DNA of 64,000 bases from Tetrahymena elliotti 4EA (taxonomy: Eukaryota; Ciliophora; Oligohymenophorea; Hymenostomatida; Tetrahymenidae), in assembly GCA_000231825.2 (NCBI GenBank), contig AFXF02001488.1:62001-126000 (forward strand). The letters are read 5' to 3'. The notes beneath the pieces are model-generated. The model saw nothing but the letters and a program-made list of their open reading frames with translations, was not told the DNA's origin and ran no database searches. Made by a program: the position numbers and the translations under genes. Positions within the stretch are counted from its first letter, which is position 1, and each line of letters starts with the position of its first letter. Below are positions 14,619 to 26,782 of this stretch, piece by piece.

Positions 14619-14672
14619 CAAAAAAGAATAAACAAAAGTAAAAAGAGTATAAAAAGCATTTAAAAAAGTAAG
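14619..14672. promoter_or_regulatory. Putative shared divergent promoter
   Basis: The 54 bp between two divergent ATGs must hold both 5' UTRs and core promoters if the small minus-strand gene is real. It is A/T-rich; no TATA-like or other element stands out against that background. Inferred from gene layout only. Confidence 0.3.
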
Positions 14673-17223
14673 ATGTCTACTAACCCATTCAAGTAAGAAA
14701 GAGAAAAAGTTTCTTTCAGTCAAGAAACTATGGCTGAACTCCTTTATGATGGACCAGAAGAATTGTCAAAGTTTAGAAAGTACTAACAAATTTTCGCTGA
14801 TGATCCAGTTTTAAAATTCGATCCTTCTAAAATTGACATTTCTCGTAAAGAATTATTTGCTGAATATTGCAAAAAGACTTATAGATATCATGAATTGTTC
14901 AATCAATCATCAAATCCTATTAACAAATATTGTGGTCTCATGTTCGATGAACCTCTCATTGGTGCTGTTCACCACTCCATGTTTGTTCCTAGTATTTAAC
15001 TCTTAGCTGATGATGAACAATAAGTAATTCATTCATCTCTATTAGAGAATTTGCAAAAATCATTTTTTATCCCAAGCATCTTCATTCATTTAAATAATAA
15101 AAACATATTCTAAAAAAATGAAATGATTTATAAATAAAAGCTGTATTATAATTTAAAAATGAAAATAAACTTTTCTAAAAATTTCAAAATCACTTTTTTT
15201 ATTTAAAATTTTTTTAATTATTTTAAAAGAAAAAATGGCTTTAAGATGCTCTTTAGATGAAGATTATTGGTTGTTATGCCTAAACTGAGCTTGCCCATGG
15301 TTCAGATGTTTAAAATCTTTAAACTACTTCAACTTATGATCAAGCTACTGATAGTTTCATTTTAAATACTCCCGAAGTCGGTGCTGCTAAATGGTGGGTA
15401 GGAGAATTAGGTTTAGTTGCCAACCATGCTATCGTCTATGCTTAACTCATTATTAATGGAAAAAGATTTGGACCCTAACCCTTCATGGTTCAATTACGTG
15501 ACCTTAAAACCCATAAGCCTCTTCCAGGTAAATAAAAAAATAAACTTTATTCTATCTACTTCAAACACAAATCTTTATAAGAAACATAAATAAAAATTGT
15601 TTGCATTAGATAGATATCTTGATTTAAAAATAACTTATATTGAAAATTTAACTATTGAATGTTAAAAAATTTATTGTTAGTTAACAAAGTAAGTAACTTC
15701 AATCTAATTTTTTTCTTAATTTATACAAATAGGTATTGATGTTGGTGATATTGGACCTAAGTATGGATATAATAGCAAAGACAATGGATTCCTCATTTTA
15801 AATAAGGTAAAATTAATAAATAATATATTGCTAAAGATTGAAAATTTAAAGGAGTTTTATTTGTAAAGAATAAATTCTTCAAAATAAAGAAATACTAAAT
15901 TGTTTGCAAAAATTAAACAAATAAATAAATATCTTATTATGAAAATAGATTAGAATTCCAAGAACTAATATGTTAAGCAGATACGTTAAGGTAACTGAAA
16001 AGGGAGAATTTATTCCTGCCGGTAACCCTAAGATTGTGTATGCTACTATGATGAAAGTTAGATTGGGAATTATTTTTGAATCCTATTACTTCTTAGCTGC
16101 CTAACTTACTATTGCTACTCGTTACTCTTTGATTCGTAAGCAATTTAAAGATGAAAATGGTATTGAACGTACTATCTTGGACTATTAAACTTAACAAGAT
16201 AAGCTCCTACCTTACATGGCTGATGCTTATGCTATGGCTTTCAGCTTTAAGAAAACCATCAATATGTTCTAAGAAAATTTGGATAGATGCAGTAAAAATG
16301 ATTTCTCTCTCTTATAAGATCTCCATGGTTTACTCAGTGCTCACAAATCTGTTAGCACCAGTACTACTCTTTTTGGTATGGAAAAGATTCGTTAATCATG
16401 CGGTGGTCATGGCTTTTCTACATATAGTGGTTTGGTTGGTCGTCTTAAACTTTGGTATCCTTACAGCACCTTCGAAGGTGAAAATACCATTATGTTACTT
16501 CAAACTGCCCGTTACTTAATTAAGAAGTTCCGTAAATCTGTTCGCCCTGAGAGCCGTAATGAGCTTCCTACTTAATGTGAATATTTAAGAGATCATACTT
16601 TGTTGCTTTCTACTAAGTGCACTGCTGAACACATGAGAGAATTCTTATTGCTTGAACCCCTCAGAAAGATGATGCGTTTCACTGCTTGCTTCCGTGTTGT
16701 TAAAGCTGCTAACTAACTTGAAGATTCTGTTAAAATCAAAAAAATGCATCCTAAAGAAGCTTTTGACACTGCTGCTGGCTCATTATTATGTGATGCCGCT
16801 ACCTCTCACATTCATTACTATATTTTCAACTCTTTCTTTGAAAAGATTATCACCATTAATGATGAATCAATTAGAGAAGTTCTTTCAAAGTTGTGTGCTT
16901 TATACGCTCTCACTAAAATTGTTGAAAGACCTGATGCCTTATATGAAGGAGGTCATATCAATGGAGAATAACTTAAGCTTATGCGTGAAGCTCGTGAATA
17001 ATTACTTGTAGAATTACGTCCTGAAGCTATTGGTTTAGCTGAAGCTTGGAATTTCCAAGATAACACTCTCCGTAGTGCTATCGGTAGTTCAAAAGGTGAT
17101 GTATATGAAACTCTTTTAGACTGGGTTCAAAATAAAAACCCTGTTAACAAACCTGATGTACAATCTGCTTTACATGAAACAATAGCTCCTATTGTTGGTA
17201 AAATCCAATCTCCCAGACTTTGA
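14673..17223 (+). CDS. ACOX1: Peroxisomal acyl-CoA oxidase
   Basis: Catalyses the first, FAD-dependent step of peroxisomal beta-oxidation: acyl-CoA + O2 to trans-2-enoyl-CoA + H2O2. Exons 14673-15023, 15230-15527, 15733-15806 and 15949-17223 give 665 residues, the normal length. The start MSTNPFKQEREKVSF aligns with the ACOX N-terminus (NPDLRRERDSASF in animals), so this ATG is preferred over the one 60 bases downstream. Visible family motifs are [66 protein letters not shown] and [18 protein letters not shown], the last containing the catalytic Glu region. The C-terminus is ...SPRL, not canonical SKL; PRL could act as a weak PTS1, but import by this route is inference. Internal TAA/TAG fall at Gln positions (for example Y-A-Q-T-E). 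Confidence 0.95.
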
Positions 17224-18072
17224 AATGTTTAAATATAATCACTTTTTATCTTTAATTGTATAATTTGATTTATGTTACTTTTTTCTTTATAAATTAACTC
17301 ACTATATTACCTAAAAAGTTTATTCCCTTAATAATTATTTACATTTATTTTTTATTTAAAATAAATAAATTAAATTTTTAACAATTTGCAATAATGTAAC
17401 AGTATTTAAAAGATGAGTTTACTCAAATATAAGCTAAGACCTTTACTACGTAAAGTGTATTTTATAATATGAAATAAGCTTATATTGAATATGTAGGAAT
17501 TACATGAGTAATAATTTATCCATATTTTTTTATTCTTAAATTAATTAAATTATTTATAAATAATATATCTCAATATCATATCTATCAATAAATACAAATT
17601 TATTTACTCCAAAATCATAAGTATTTTTTTAATAATGATTTCCAAAAAAATGTTAAATTACCAGATTTAATTATGAATAAAAAAAAAATAATTGAATTTT
17701 TAAGATATCAAAGATTTATGACCACAATTTGAGCACTATTTTATATTTGTTGATATCTGAATTTTACTCTGATGAAAACTTTAAAAAAAAGCAAAAGAAA
17801 AATATTTTTTTTGGCAATAAATAAAATATTCTGTCTTTAATTTTTGCTTAAAAATTAATTATTTTTTTTTTGAGAATCTGAAAACATTGAGCTTGCTTAA
17901 AGAAAGAATAATATAAAATAATTGAATATAAATTAACAAATTAATTGATGTTGCACATTTTTTAATTTAATTTTAAATCTTGTAATGATCTTTTATTTGT
18001 TTAATTTAATTTTAAAATATTTTTGACAATAAAAAAAAATATTTAACTTCAACTATGGACTTTATTTCATAC
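17224..18072. other. Convergent intergenic region
   Basis: About 850 bp between the TGA stops of the acyl-CoA oxidase gene (plus) and the large membrane-protein gene (minus). It contains long A and T runs and no supported reading frame; it should hold both 3' UTRs and poly(A) sites. Nothing more specific was seen. Confidence 0.6.
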
Positions 18073-21000
18073 TCACAGCATATTTGAGTTTGTTTAAAAG
18101 TTTTTGTCTTTCATTTGAGTGCTTGGAGATTTAGCTAATTTTTCAGTCTGGTTTAAAGACGAGATATCAGTATTTTCAAAATGAATTACTTCTTCATCAT
18201 TTTCTTTGTTATTTAAACCAGGAAATTCGATTTTAATTGTGCTGTTTTTTATTTGTTCAATTTAGCTCTTTTATTCATCAATGCTTTAACTCTCCTCTCT
18301 TTAACTCTCTTGGTTTGGTCCACTGATAGATTGAGTTCTTTTAAAAAATAAGTGAGATTTTTTTTCTTCTAATTTTGGGAATGATGTAGGGCTACTTGGC
18401 TCTCTAGGCTACTTTAATGAGCCACCAAATTATTCAGAGGATAAAAACAGATTGCTCTCTTCGATTATTGGGGCTTAACATTAATATTTCAAGTTTAGTT
18501 TGTTATTATTTTTTAATATGTTTAAAGCTAGATTTTCTGGACTATCATTGCTGTCTTTATAAAAATCTGGAGAAAATTTAGATGGCTCATACCTTGTTTA
18601 ATTAGGTGATAATGATTTCTTTTTTGATTGCAAACGAATAATATTCCTTTCACCTTTAATAGGTTATTCTGGTACACTATAATTAGATTATATATCGTGA
18701 TTCATAAATGAAGAAAAATTGAGTTTATCAGCTAATCTCTAACTATTCAAGATATCTTGATTAAATTGTGAGCTCCTCATTTTATCTTGCTGCTAAAATT
18801 GATTAGATGGGTGAAATTATATTTGTGATATTTATACATTATTGTTAATTTAATTAAAATTTTAGGACTATGCTAAATTAATTTAATTCTAATATTATTA
18901 ATTTGAATGTAGAAGATTTTGGTGAATCTAGAAATTAAAAATATTTTGTTATTAATTAATTTCATTTTAATTTAATTCACTTTACTGTTTAAATTACATT
19001 TGATTGATATTTTAATTCTTTTCATCATCACTAACAGAATAATCTGCCAATAAAGCTCTATATTGATTTAATTCTTCAGGTTAAATTATCATACTATTAA
19101 AGTACCTCTTTACTTAAGGATCTAGCATTTAAATAAGTTTTTTATCTATTTTAGTTTTATTGCTATTTTGCTATATATGATGATAAGCTATACAGGCATT
19201 TGAGTATTTATCTAAAGCTGTTTTTTCTGCACACAATAAAGACCATGTAGCAAATTTGTTATCTTTATCATAAATATCAGTACTTTCAGTATTATTGAAC
19301 TATACAAATTCTTTTGGCATGTAGTCAAATAGATTAATTTAATCTGGATTTAATAAAAGTACCTTGAGCTTATCAATTTCAATTAATTTTTCTAAAATAT
19401 AAATAATATCAAGACGTTTTTTAACTTTTTTGTTTGTATATTTCATTTATTTTACTTTGCTTGTATCTTTAAAGCATGCAAAGAAATATTTTACATAATC
19501 TATCAGATTTAAAATCATTGATTTTTCTTATTTCTCATTTAAGATTCCTTCAAATTTTTTATTTGTTTTTTATTTTAATAAATTAGATTTCTTCTTATCC
19601 TTTTCATCCTCTATTTCACTTTAAGGCTGTTAATTATTGTTTTAACTGTCATGATTTTTCTATGTATCATCATCCTTATTCTAGATACTATTTTATTTTC
19701 TCTAATTTATATTGAATCTTATCAAGTCAGCTATTTCCTTGGTCTTTGAAGAAATGAAAGATTTTATTTTTCTTGAAGTAGTTGTTTATTCTCCTTCTAT
19801 TTAAGTTTACTATCCTTTAGATTTTATAGATTCCTTTTTTTATAATGTCTCTTTTTTTGTTAGCTTAATACTTGTTTTTTTAGAATCCTTTCCCTAATCT
19901 TAATTTTAAGTTGATTACTCCAAATTAGAAAATAAAGAACCTCTCTATGTAACTTTCTTGATGAAAGCCTTTTTGTCTCTATCAAAATTAGCATTTCTTC
20001 TTTACATGAGATTCTTTTCCTCTAATTGCTTTTATAAATCTAAAATATTTCCCTTATTACTCTCCTCATATTGCGAGAGAGAATATTTAAGCTATTTACT
20101 TTAATTTATCTTTTTAATACTTGACCTTGTAGATTAGGTGATGCTACTTTTATCCCTAGCTGTTTCAAATTCAAGATGGTTAAATATTTGATGATTTGGT
20201 TGGGTATTTAAATGTTCTTAGGTTGTTAGATCCTAAGATTATTGAGTTTAAAAAGTTTTTAAATTTCCATAATCAAAATCATTTTATTTACTTATCTTTT
20301 ATTCTTTAAAAATATTACTATTTTTATCACTCTAGATATCATTTTATCCTATAAACTAAGAATCCTTTTAAAAGCCACAGTTTGTATTAAATAATTTAAA
20401 TGAATGCTTTTAACCTAAATCATTTTAATTTATACTCTATGCATTATTTTAATTTACACTGTTAAACTAATCTTCAGAAAGCATTTCACTATTATAAGAA
20501 TATTGTTTTTAAATAGGAGAATATCTCATATTATCTTCATGATTTTAACTTTTCTAATATTACTTTAAATCATATTTTTAATTATCTAAATTTTCTACTG
20601 AATATGTTTCTTAAGAAAAATGGTTTACAGGATAAGAAAAAAATTACTTTTACTAATATCCATTATTATTAACAAATTATCTAGAAGAGTTGATTAAATT
20701 AGAATGATGAGCATCAGAATATGTATTTGTATCAAAATTATAATTAGAATATGGAGTGTTTTTTATATAGCTAATTTGTTCACAATTATGTTAAGTTTAC
20801 AATTTAATTTGATTTTCCTTCAATTTTTCAAAACTTCTTAATGCCTACTCTTTATCTTTCTTATTCTATTCTTATTTTCCCTAAGTGAAAGTTAACGTTT
20901 TTGATCTTGGAAATTTAAAATTTTTATCTTCATGATTATTAAAATCATCTTCAATTTAACCTTCACTATTTTATTTTTTTCAAAAAATTTTTAACCAAAA

Positions 21001-22425
21001 AAACTCCATCAAATTAAAATTTTACATTTCATGTATCTTTCTAGGCTTTTTACTGCTAGTTTTCTCAAATGTAAATAATTAGTTAACTAACTTAGATCTC
21101 ATAGAAAGTTTTGAAAATGGTTTTGAACAAAAATATCCAACGACAAGTAATGTTTTCAAAAGACCACCAATTATACTAAGGACACTTAAAAATTTAGGAT
21201 AGGATCGCTTTTTAAAGTTCAAAATAAAAAATATGAAAAATAAATTTGAAGAAGCTTTAAAATTGACTTTGATTAAATAAATTCAAATCAACCAAATTAA
21301 AATCATAACACACAAACATAATTTTTGGTTGATTAGATAAATTAATTAAAAAATTTGATTTTTTAATTCGCTCTAGAACTATTGAAACTCTTGCAAATTT
21401 ATGTAATTAGATTAATAATTTTTAGATTACACATAAATCTTAAAATTATTATTGATCAGTAAATTCGATTAAAAGCTTGAGAAAAATAAGTTATTTTTAA
21501 AAAAAAATTAATAAGATACTTCATAAACTTATCTTTTTGAGAAGGGCTATACTTATATTGTAAGGAGAGGCTATGAGTAAGAAGATGGCGTTCTTACTTG
21601 GTTGTATCTTTTGAAATCTTTAAAAGTTATTTATTATTTATATTCAAACTCCCTAGTGAAGTATCCAACATCAGTCTATATGAGAACCTTTTAAAGTGAA
21701 GCATCAACAATAGTGTTGTAGTTTAAATCTAAATCTATGTAATTGCTCATTAAATATAATTCCAAAGGATCAGAAAAATCTTGGAGCACAACCAAATAGT
21801 CTGATGTTAAAATTAAAAGTCTTTAATCTTTTAATTTTTAGCATGATTAAATATCCGAGCAGCTTAATTAAATAAAGATGGCAGTCTATGCCTCATAAAC
21901 TAATTCTATTTTATCAACTTAATTATTACCAAGACATACAAAATTTTAAGGATTCTACTTGACAATTTAAAAATTTTACATTTTAGATATGATTGGGTTA
22001 TTTAGTAAATCTTGAAAATAATTTATTTCTGAACATTTAATTGCTTGTTATTGAGAAACAATCTTTCCTTGTTAAAGTATTGTAAATTATACTTTATACT
22101 CATTGATATTGTAGTCTTTATTTTCCAACCCCATCATAGCAAAGAATCCATCTGATCCTATAGCTACATTTTAAAATGGTATGTGTTTATCATCATTCTC
22201 TTCTTCTATGATAGAATCATAAACTTCGCTATAAATATACTAGGGATTAGCTCTTCTAAAAAATTAAGCTATATAATAAACTGCTGAAATGGCACATATT
22301 CCGAATATCATTAATGTGCAAAATGTTCCACACCATGTTTTATGACTTTTTTGGCCATTCATGCTTAGCTCCATTCTCCTTCCAAATAGATCAATATATT
22401 TGAGCTTACTCAATTTAAATTTCAT
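18073..22425 (-). CDS. Ciliate-type two-pass membrane protein with Gln/Asn-rich cytoplasmic tail
   Basis: Model: complement of 21529-22425, 21026-21207 and 18073-20965; phases agree and give 1,323 residues. It begins MKFKLSKLKYIDLFGRRMEL, followed by a first membrane helix (about residues 34-54), a roughly 230-residue outer domain, then RSYPKFLSVLSIIGGLLK leading into a second helix. This layout is that of a large ciliate-expanded family of unknown function. The cytoplasmic part has a KLVNQLFTFEKTSSKK segment, then about 500 residues rich in Asn, Gln and Ser. A more ordered block follows (KKRLDIIYILEKLIEIDKLK, then LNPDQINLFDYMPKEF), then another low-complexity tail ending at TGA 18,073. The 60-nt intron 20,966-21,025 (GTAAAA...TAG) avoids an in-frame TGA that would otherwise end the protein after the second helix. 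The boundaries of the 21,208-21,528 intron are my best reading, not certain. Confidence 0.75.
21286..21334. repeat. Inverted repeat inside an intron
   Basis: The arms AATCAACCAAA (21,286-21,296) and TTTGGTTGATT (21,324-21,334) are perfect 11-bp reverse complements separated by 27 nt, with partial complementarity extending outward. They lie inside the long intron of the two-pass membrane-protein gene. The element could be a small foldback element or a splicing-related hairpin; seen directly, function unknown. Confidence 0.5.
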
Positions 22426-22452
22426 TTCTTTTAGCTTTTATTTTCAAATTTA

Positions 22453-23297
22453 TCAATATTTCTTCTGCTTTTCAAACAATCTAAGTAGCCTTCTTTGCTT
22501 ATTAAAAAATAAATCACTTTACTTTAAGAATTGTTTTTAGTGTTATTGATTAATTAAGTAGGATGGATTAATTATTTCTAAACCACAATTTACTTTAGAT
22601 TTGCAAATGCGCTCAAAAGAATCCAAATCATACTATTATTTTAATTAATTTTCAATAATGTTAAAAATGCTATTTTATTCTATCCATTTATTTTTATTTA
22701 TGTAATATTTGCAATAAACTAAATACTTTTTAAGATACTCTTATTAATTTGCATCAATTTTCTTAAATTTATCTTTACATAATTTGTAAACTTTTTCTGA
22801 AGGTTTTTGACACCAAGAACCTATAAATTTATGAAATGTAAGTAAAATTTCTTTTTTTTTACCGCTTATGATTAAATTATTAGAAATAGCATAAAAATAT
22901 TTGGTTTTTTTGTTTTAATTAAGAGATTTTAAACTTTAAGTTTACATATCCTAATTACTCAGAAAATTTACTACTTACTATAAAAATAAGAAAAATAAAG
23001 CAATCGTGCCAAAATTTTTTATTTAGTAAACTAGAACACATTAATTGTTTATAATATTAACTTAAATAATTGAATTTAATATGAAATATTTTATTAAAAT
23101 ACGATACTGAACAAATTTTATTATGATTAGATAAGAATTTGCATTTATTTTTTAGTTATTCTTAAATAAGAAGATCATAAAAATTCAAGCATGTTATTTA
23201 ATTTTCTACAAAAGGACTAATACTTTGTGTAATTTAAAAAATTTCAAAATGCTTACTTTTTCTCCTCATAATCGATTATATTATTTTTCCTCTCCAT
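22453..23297 (-). CDS. Protein of unknown function, Lys/Cys-containing
   Basis: The main exon, complement of 22453-22977, is a TGA-free frame of 174 residues (NFLSNQDMQTQSLK early, then FIGSWCQKPSEKVYKLCKDK and DSFERICKSKVNCGLEI, ending FEKQKKY). Composition is coding-like with several Cys, unlike the flanking DNA. An upstream first exon is likely at 23257-23297 (MERKNNIIDYEEKK with GTAAGC donor), but its phase (2) does not join the 22,977 acceptor (phase 0) directly, so an additional small exon or another boundary is needed. An internal ATG at 22,947 is the fallback start (164 residues). No domain recognised; no signal peptide or membrane helix. It lies head-to-tail 28 bp upstream of the two-pass membrane-protein start, so I considered a fusion, but a TGA separates them. 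Confidence 0.55.
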
Positions 23298-24708
23298 TTT
23301 GTTTATCTAGAAGTTTCACAAATGCTAATCAGAAAATATATTAAAAAATTGATAATAAGATTAGATGATAGCATTTATTAAAAGAATATGTTTAACTAAA
23401 TTACATTTAAAAATAGAATTACAAATAAAAAACCATTTTATTTGTAAAAAAGAAGATAATACATCATTAAAAATATTTAAGAAGGCAGCTGAATTTTAAA
23501 TAAAAAAAATTAATATTTGGAAGTATCTGATTTAAGCCTGAATCATACTTAATAATATTTTTCTAGATTATTACATATTAATTAAAATATCACTATTTTA
23601 AAAATTTTTTTAATTAATTAATCTACAAAATTTTTATTCTTTAAATTTACTTCTCTTGAAAAATCAGCTTTGATTAAATCTAAATATTTGATGATGAACT
23701 AAATCAATTTTCTTAAATTACTTAAAGAATTGAATATACAGGCATAAGTCTTTTTAATTTGACTTTTCTTTTTCAAATTAGATATAATTTAATTAAAATT
23801 CATCTTATTTTTAAAAGAATAAATAATATTTTTTATTCTTAAACTTTTGATTAATGCTATTAAAATATCATAAATTCTAATGTATTTTTTAAAGTAATTA
23901 ATTATTTTCATTTTTTGATATTTATTTTGTTTAATAAAGCTTATTAGTATTTATTTATTCAGTTTGGCCTTTTACTATGTTTATTTATTATTTGGATTCT
24001 TTTTTTTAAATAATGCTATTTTAAAAACAATTTATTTTACATTAAGCAAATAACTAAATTAGATATATTTTTTTTAAATCATAGATTGCCTATTATTTGA
24101 TACTCATTTTTAAATTTAATATTTCTAATATTAATTTTTTAAAACAAAAATATTTAATATTTAAAATTTCTTTAAAAAGTGAGCTAAAAAACTGCTTTTC
24201 GTATTTGTAAATTTTTTAAAGATATTCAAATGAAATTTTTTTATTTGATTGGTATTTTTGTATTAGTATTTTTGATATTAATTTAGATTTGTTTAAATCA
24301 AAATTGTCTTCTTAAAATTTGATAATCTATTAAAAGTTTAAAATTAAAATTAAAATCAAATAATTAATTTAATTCTTTTTTTATAATATTTCTAAAATCA
24401 AAAATTTGAAATTAATCTATTTAAGATTCATAAGAAAATTTAGCTTTTAATAGATATTTTGTTTTAATATGTAATTGAATGTAATTAGTATTTGTGAAAG
24501 AATCAAATATTTACCATTAAAATTAAAATTAAATTATTATTTTTATTCTGATTTATCGATTCTTTCTAAATTAATATTTTTACTAATACAATTTTTGCTG
24601 AAGTTGTGATAAAAATACAAATAAGCTTTTTTAGTAATTGAAGATCATTTTGCACAGTTTGTTAGAAATTTAGCAAAATATAATAAGATAGCAGTTTTTA
24701 TTTAATTG
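23298..24708. other. Intergenic, AT-rich (divergent promoters)
   Basis: About 1.4 kb between a minus-strand and a plus-strand start. The composition is nearly all A/T with long T runs (around 24,000-24,400), and there is no frame with coding-like codon use. An in-frame TGA at 24,608 bounds the plus-strand gene upstream. Nothing specific recognised. Confidence 0.55.
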
Positions 24709-26782
24709 ATGGATAGCTTAACAGATGAATAAGGAATTAACGCTATTATTGTTTATGAGAATTTAGAATATATTTTAGATATTGCAAATCAATAAAGGAT
24801 TCAACGAGAAGAAAAGAAAAGAATCCAAGATTATTCTATAAATTACATCTTAAAAGAATGTGATTGTTTAGTTAATATTAGATTATTTTACCACGATATA
24901 GAGGAAGGTCCTTACAAATTAACTGATGAAGATGAGGAGCCAGTATTTTAAAAAATTATTTCATTTTTATAATTTTTTAATTACAATCAATTTAAGAATG
25001 AGAAATGAGTCTCTTTTTAATTTTTTACGCTTTTAATAAATTAGCAAAGCATAAAGGCAGATAATATGTAATGCTTTAGCATAGCTAAAAGAAAAAGAAT
25101 GATATCTTAGAATTAAGATGATCATCTTTCTTAAAATTCTTTTTAAATGAATTATAATCATAATGATTCTTCTTAAGTGTTAACTGCATAGCAAATATTG
25201 AATATCATGAATAATAAATAAGGATCAGGATTGTTCTTGACTCCAATTAAAGTAATAAAAATTAAAATCAAAGTTTTGAATTATTTCTTAGGATATTTAA
25301 AATTCTTAGAGAATTAATCATAAATATTTTTCTAAATATCAATAGGATAGGTCTTATGTGAGGAGTTTGATTGCAAAAGAGAAGATGAAAAATATGTCTT
25401 ACTAAGATGTACTTAATAATTCAATTACTTATTATGGAAAAGAAGGCTAAGAAAAGAAAGCCACTAATTTATTTAATAAATATGTTAAAGGTCATTCACT
25501 AGGACCCTTAAAAATAGATTAATAAATAAGCCCTTTGAGAGTACTTCCAAAGGAGTTATAATTACCTAAAAATGTAGCATTTTAAAAGTACTACCCCTAA
25601 GATATAATAGAGCAGCTTGAAGACCAAGTTAAAATTGAAAACCTAAACTTAGATACTAGAAAAATCAGCTTAGATGTTTCTTAGCTAGATTATTCAAAAA
25701 TAAAGCTTTAAAATCAAAAAACAGATGCAAATCTTGAAACCTTAATGCATGTACCTACTTATCAATCTTTATTTTAATAGAATATCTTGAAATATGAGAA
25801 CAGTTAACTAACATTACCTACTACACAAATAACTTCATCTTAGCCTCATATTTCTATTTAAGCATCAAATATAAATCAATTAAATCAAAAATAAGACGAA
25901 TATACAAATAATAATGTGAATAATTTATCAAGTATCAAATAAATAAATGCAAAATAAGAAAGATATCACATCCCTTAACAGTATAGATAATAAGTATATA
26001 GTAGATTTAACAACTAAGAGTTAAATTTATATAGTATTTCACCCATTTAGGAATCAGAAAAACCAAAAAGAACTTTATCTAGTTTAAAATAGAATGATAA
26101 ACGAATAATTAGCTATAATGAGTATGATACAACAAGGAATTAAAAAAATAATCAAATCAGAAGTTTAGAAAGAAATGGAATTAATTAATTTGAAAAATAC
26201 ACTCCTATAAAGTATGATAGTTATTCATAATAAGGAAAACGTTTTACAGACCATTCTTTTGATAATTAAATTGAAATATAAAATAGTGTCTAAGTATCAT
26301 AATAATAACATAATAATTCCATCGAATTTAATTAAGGAAGGTTGAATTCTTTTATTAATGAATTAGAGAATGAAGATTAAATAGAAGCAAATCAGTCTTC
26401 AATATTGTAACAAAATTTAGAAAACTATAAAAAGCAAAAAGTAATGAGAAAGGAGCTCAGTTAACTTATACTTGAAAGAAAGAAATAACAAAAAAATATC
26501 ACATAGTTGAAAAATAATAATGATAAAAGTAAAATAATCATGTTTGAACAAAAAAGAAACCTCAACAATAAACATCGATTAAATGTCTCTCCACTGCCCA
26601 CAAAATTGAATAATTCATCATAGCATGTTAAAGAAATCTTAAATTAATCATTAAATTACTCTAGCAATAATGTAGATTATCTCTACCAACCTTAAATTTT
26701 TTCTCAATATAATAGTAATCATTTAAAATAGCCAAGTTATCTTCCTTCTCTTAAAACTTAAAGGTTAAGTTATAATATATGA
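24709..26782 (+). CDS. Gln/Asn-rich protein of unknown function
   Basis: Exons 24709-24942, 25045-25251 and 25292-26782, phase 0 throughout, 643 residues. The second intron is only 40 nt (GTAATA...TTAG). The first ATG after an upstream in-frame TGA was taken as start. The N-terminal 78 residues are the best-ordered part (IIVYENLEYILDIANQQRIQ, then an acidic LTDEDEEP stretch); the remainder is Gln, Asn and Ser rich with short basic clusters and a probable coiled coil (KQKVMRKELSQLILERKKQQ). No membrane segment, signal or catalytic motif. Gln is written by CAA, CAG, TAA and TAG intermixed. I do not recognise the family; a cytoskeletal or scaffold role would be a guess. Confidence 0.72.

Noticed and set aside
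14505..14723. Minus-strand hydrophobic frame starting at 14,723 across the acyl-CoA oxidase first exon
   Set aside because: The oxidase N-terminus there is supported by homology; I kept only the part downstream of 14,618 as the possible small gene.
16151..17011. Plus-strand frames overlapping the acyl-CoA oxidase last exon
   Set aside because: They are shadows of the oxidase reading frame; the oxidase frame carries all conserved motifs.
20950..20990. In-frame TGA in the two-pass membrane protein as a selenocysteine codon or a 30-nt intron
   Set aside because: A 60-nt intron with a standard GTAAAA donor and TAG acceptor removes it without special assumptions.
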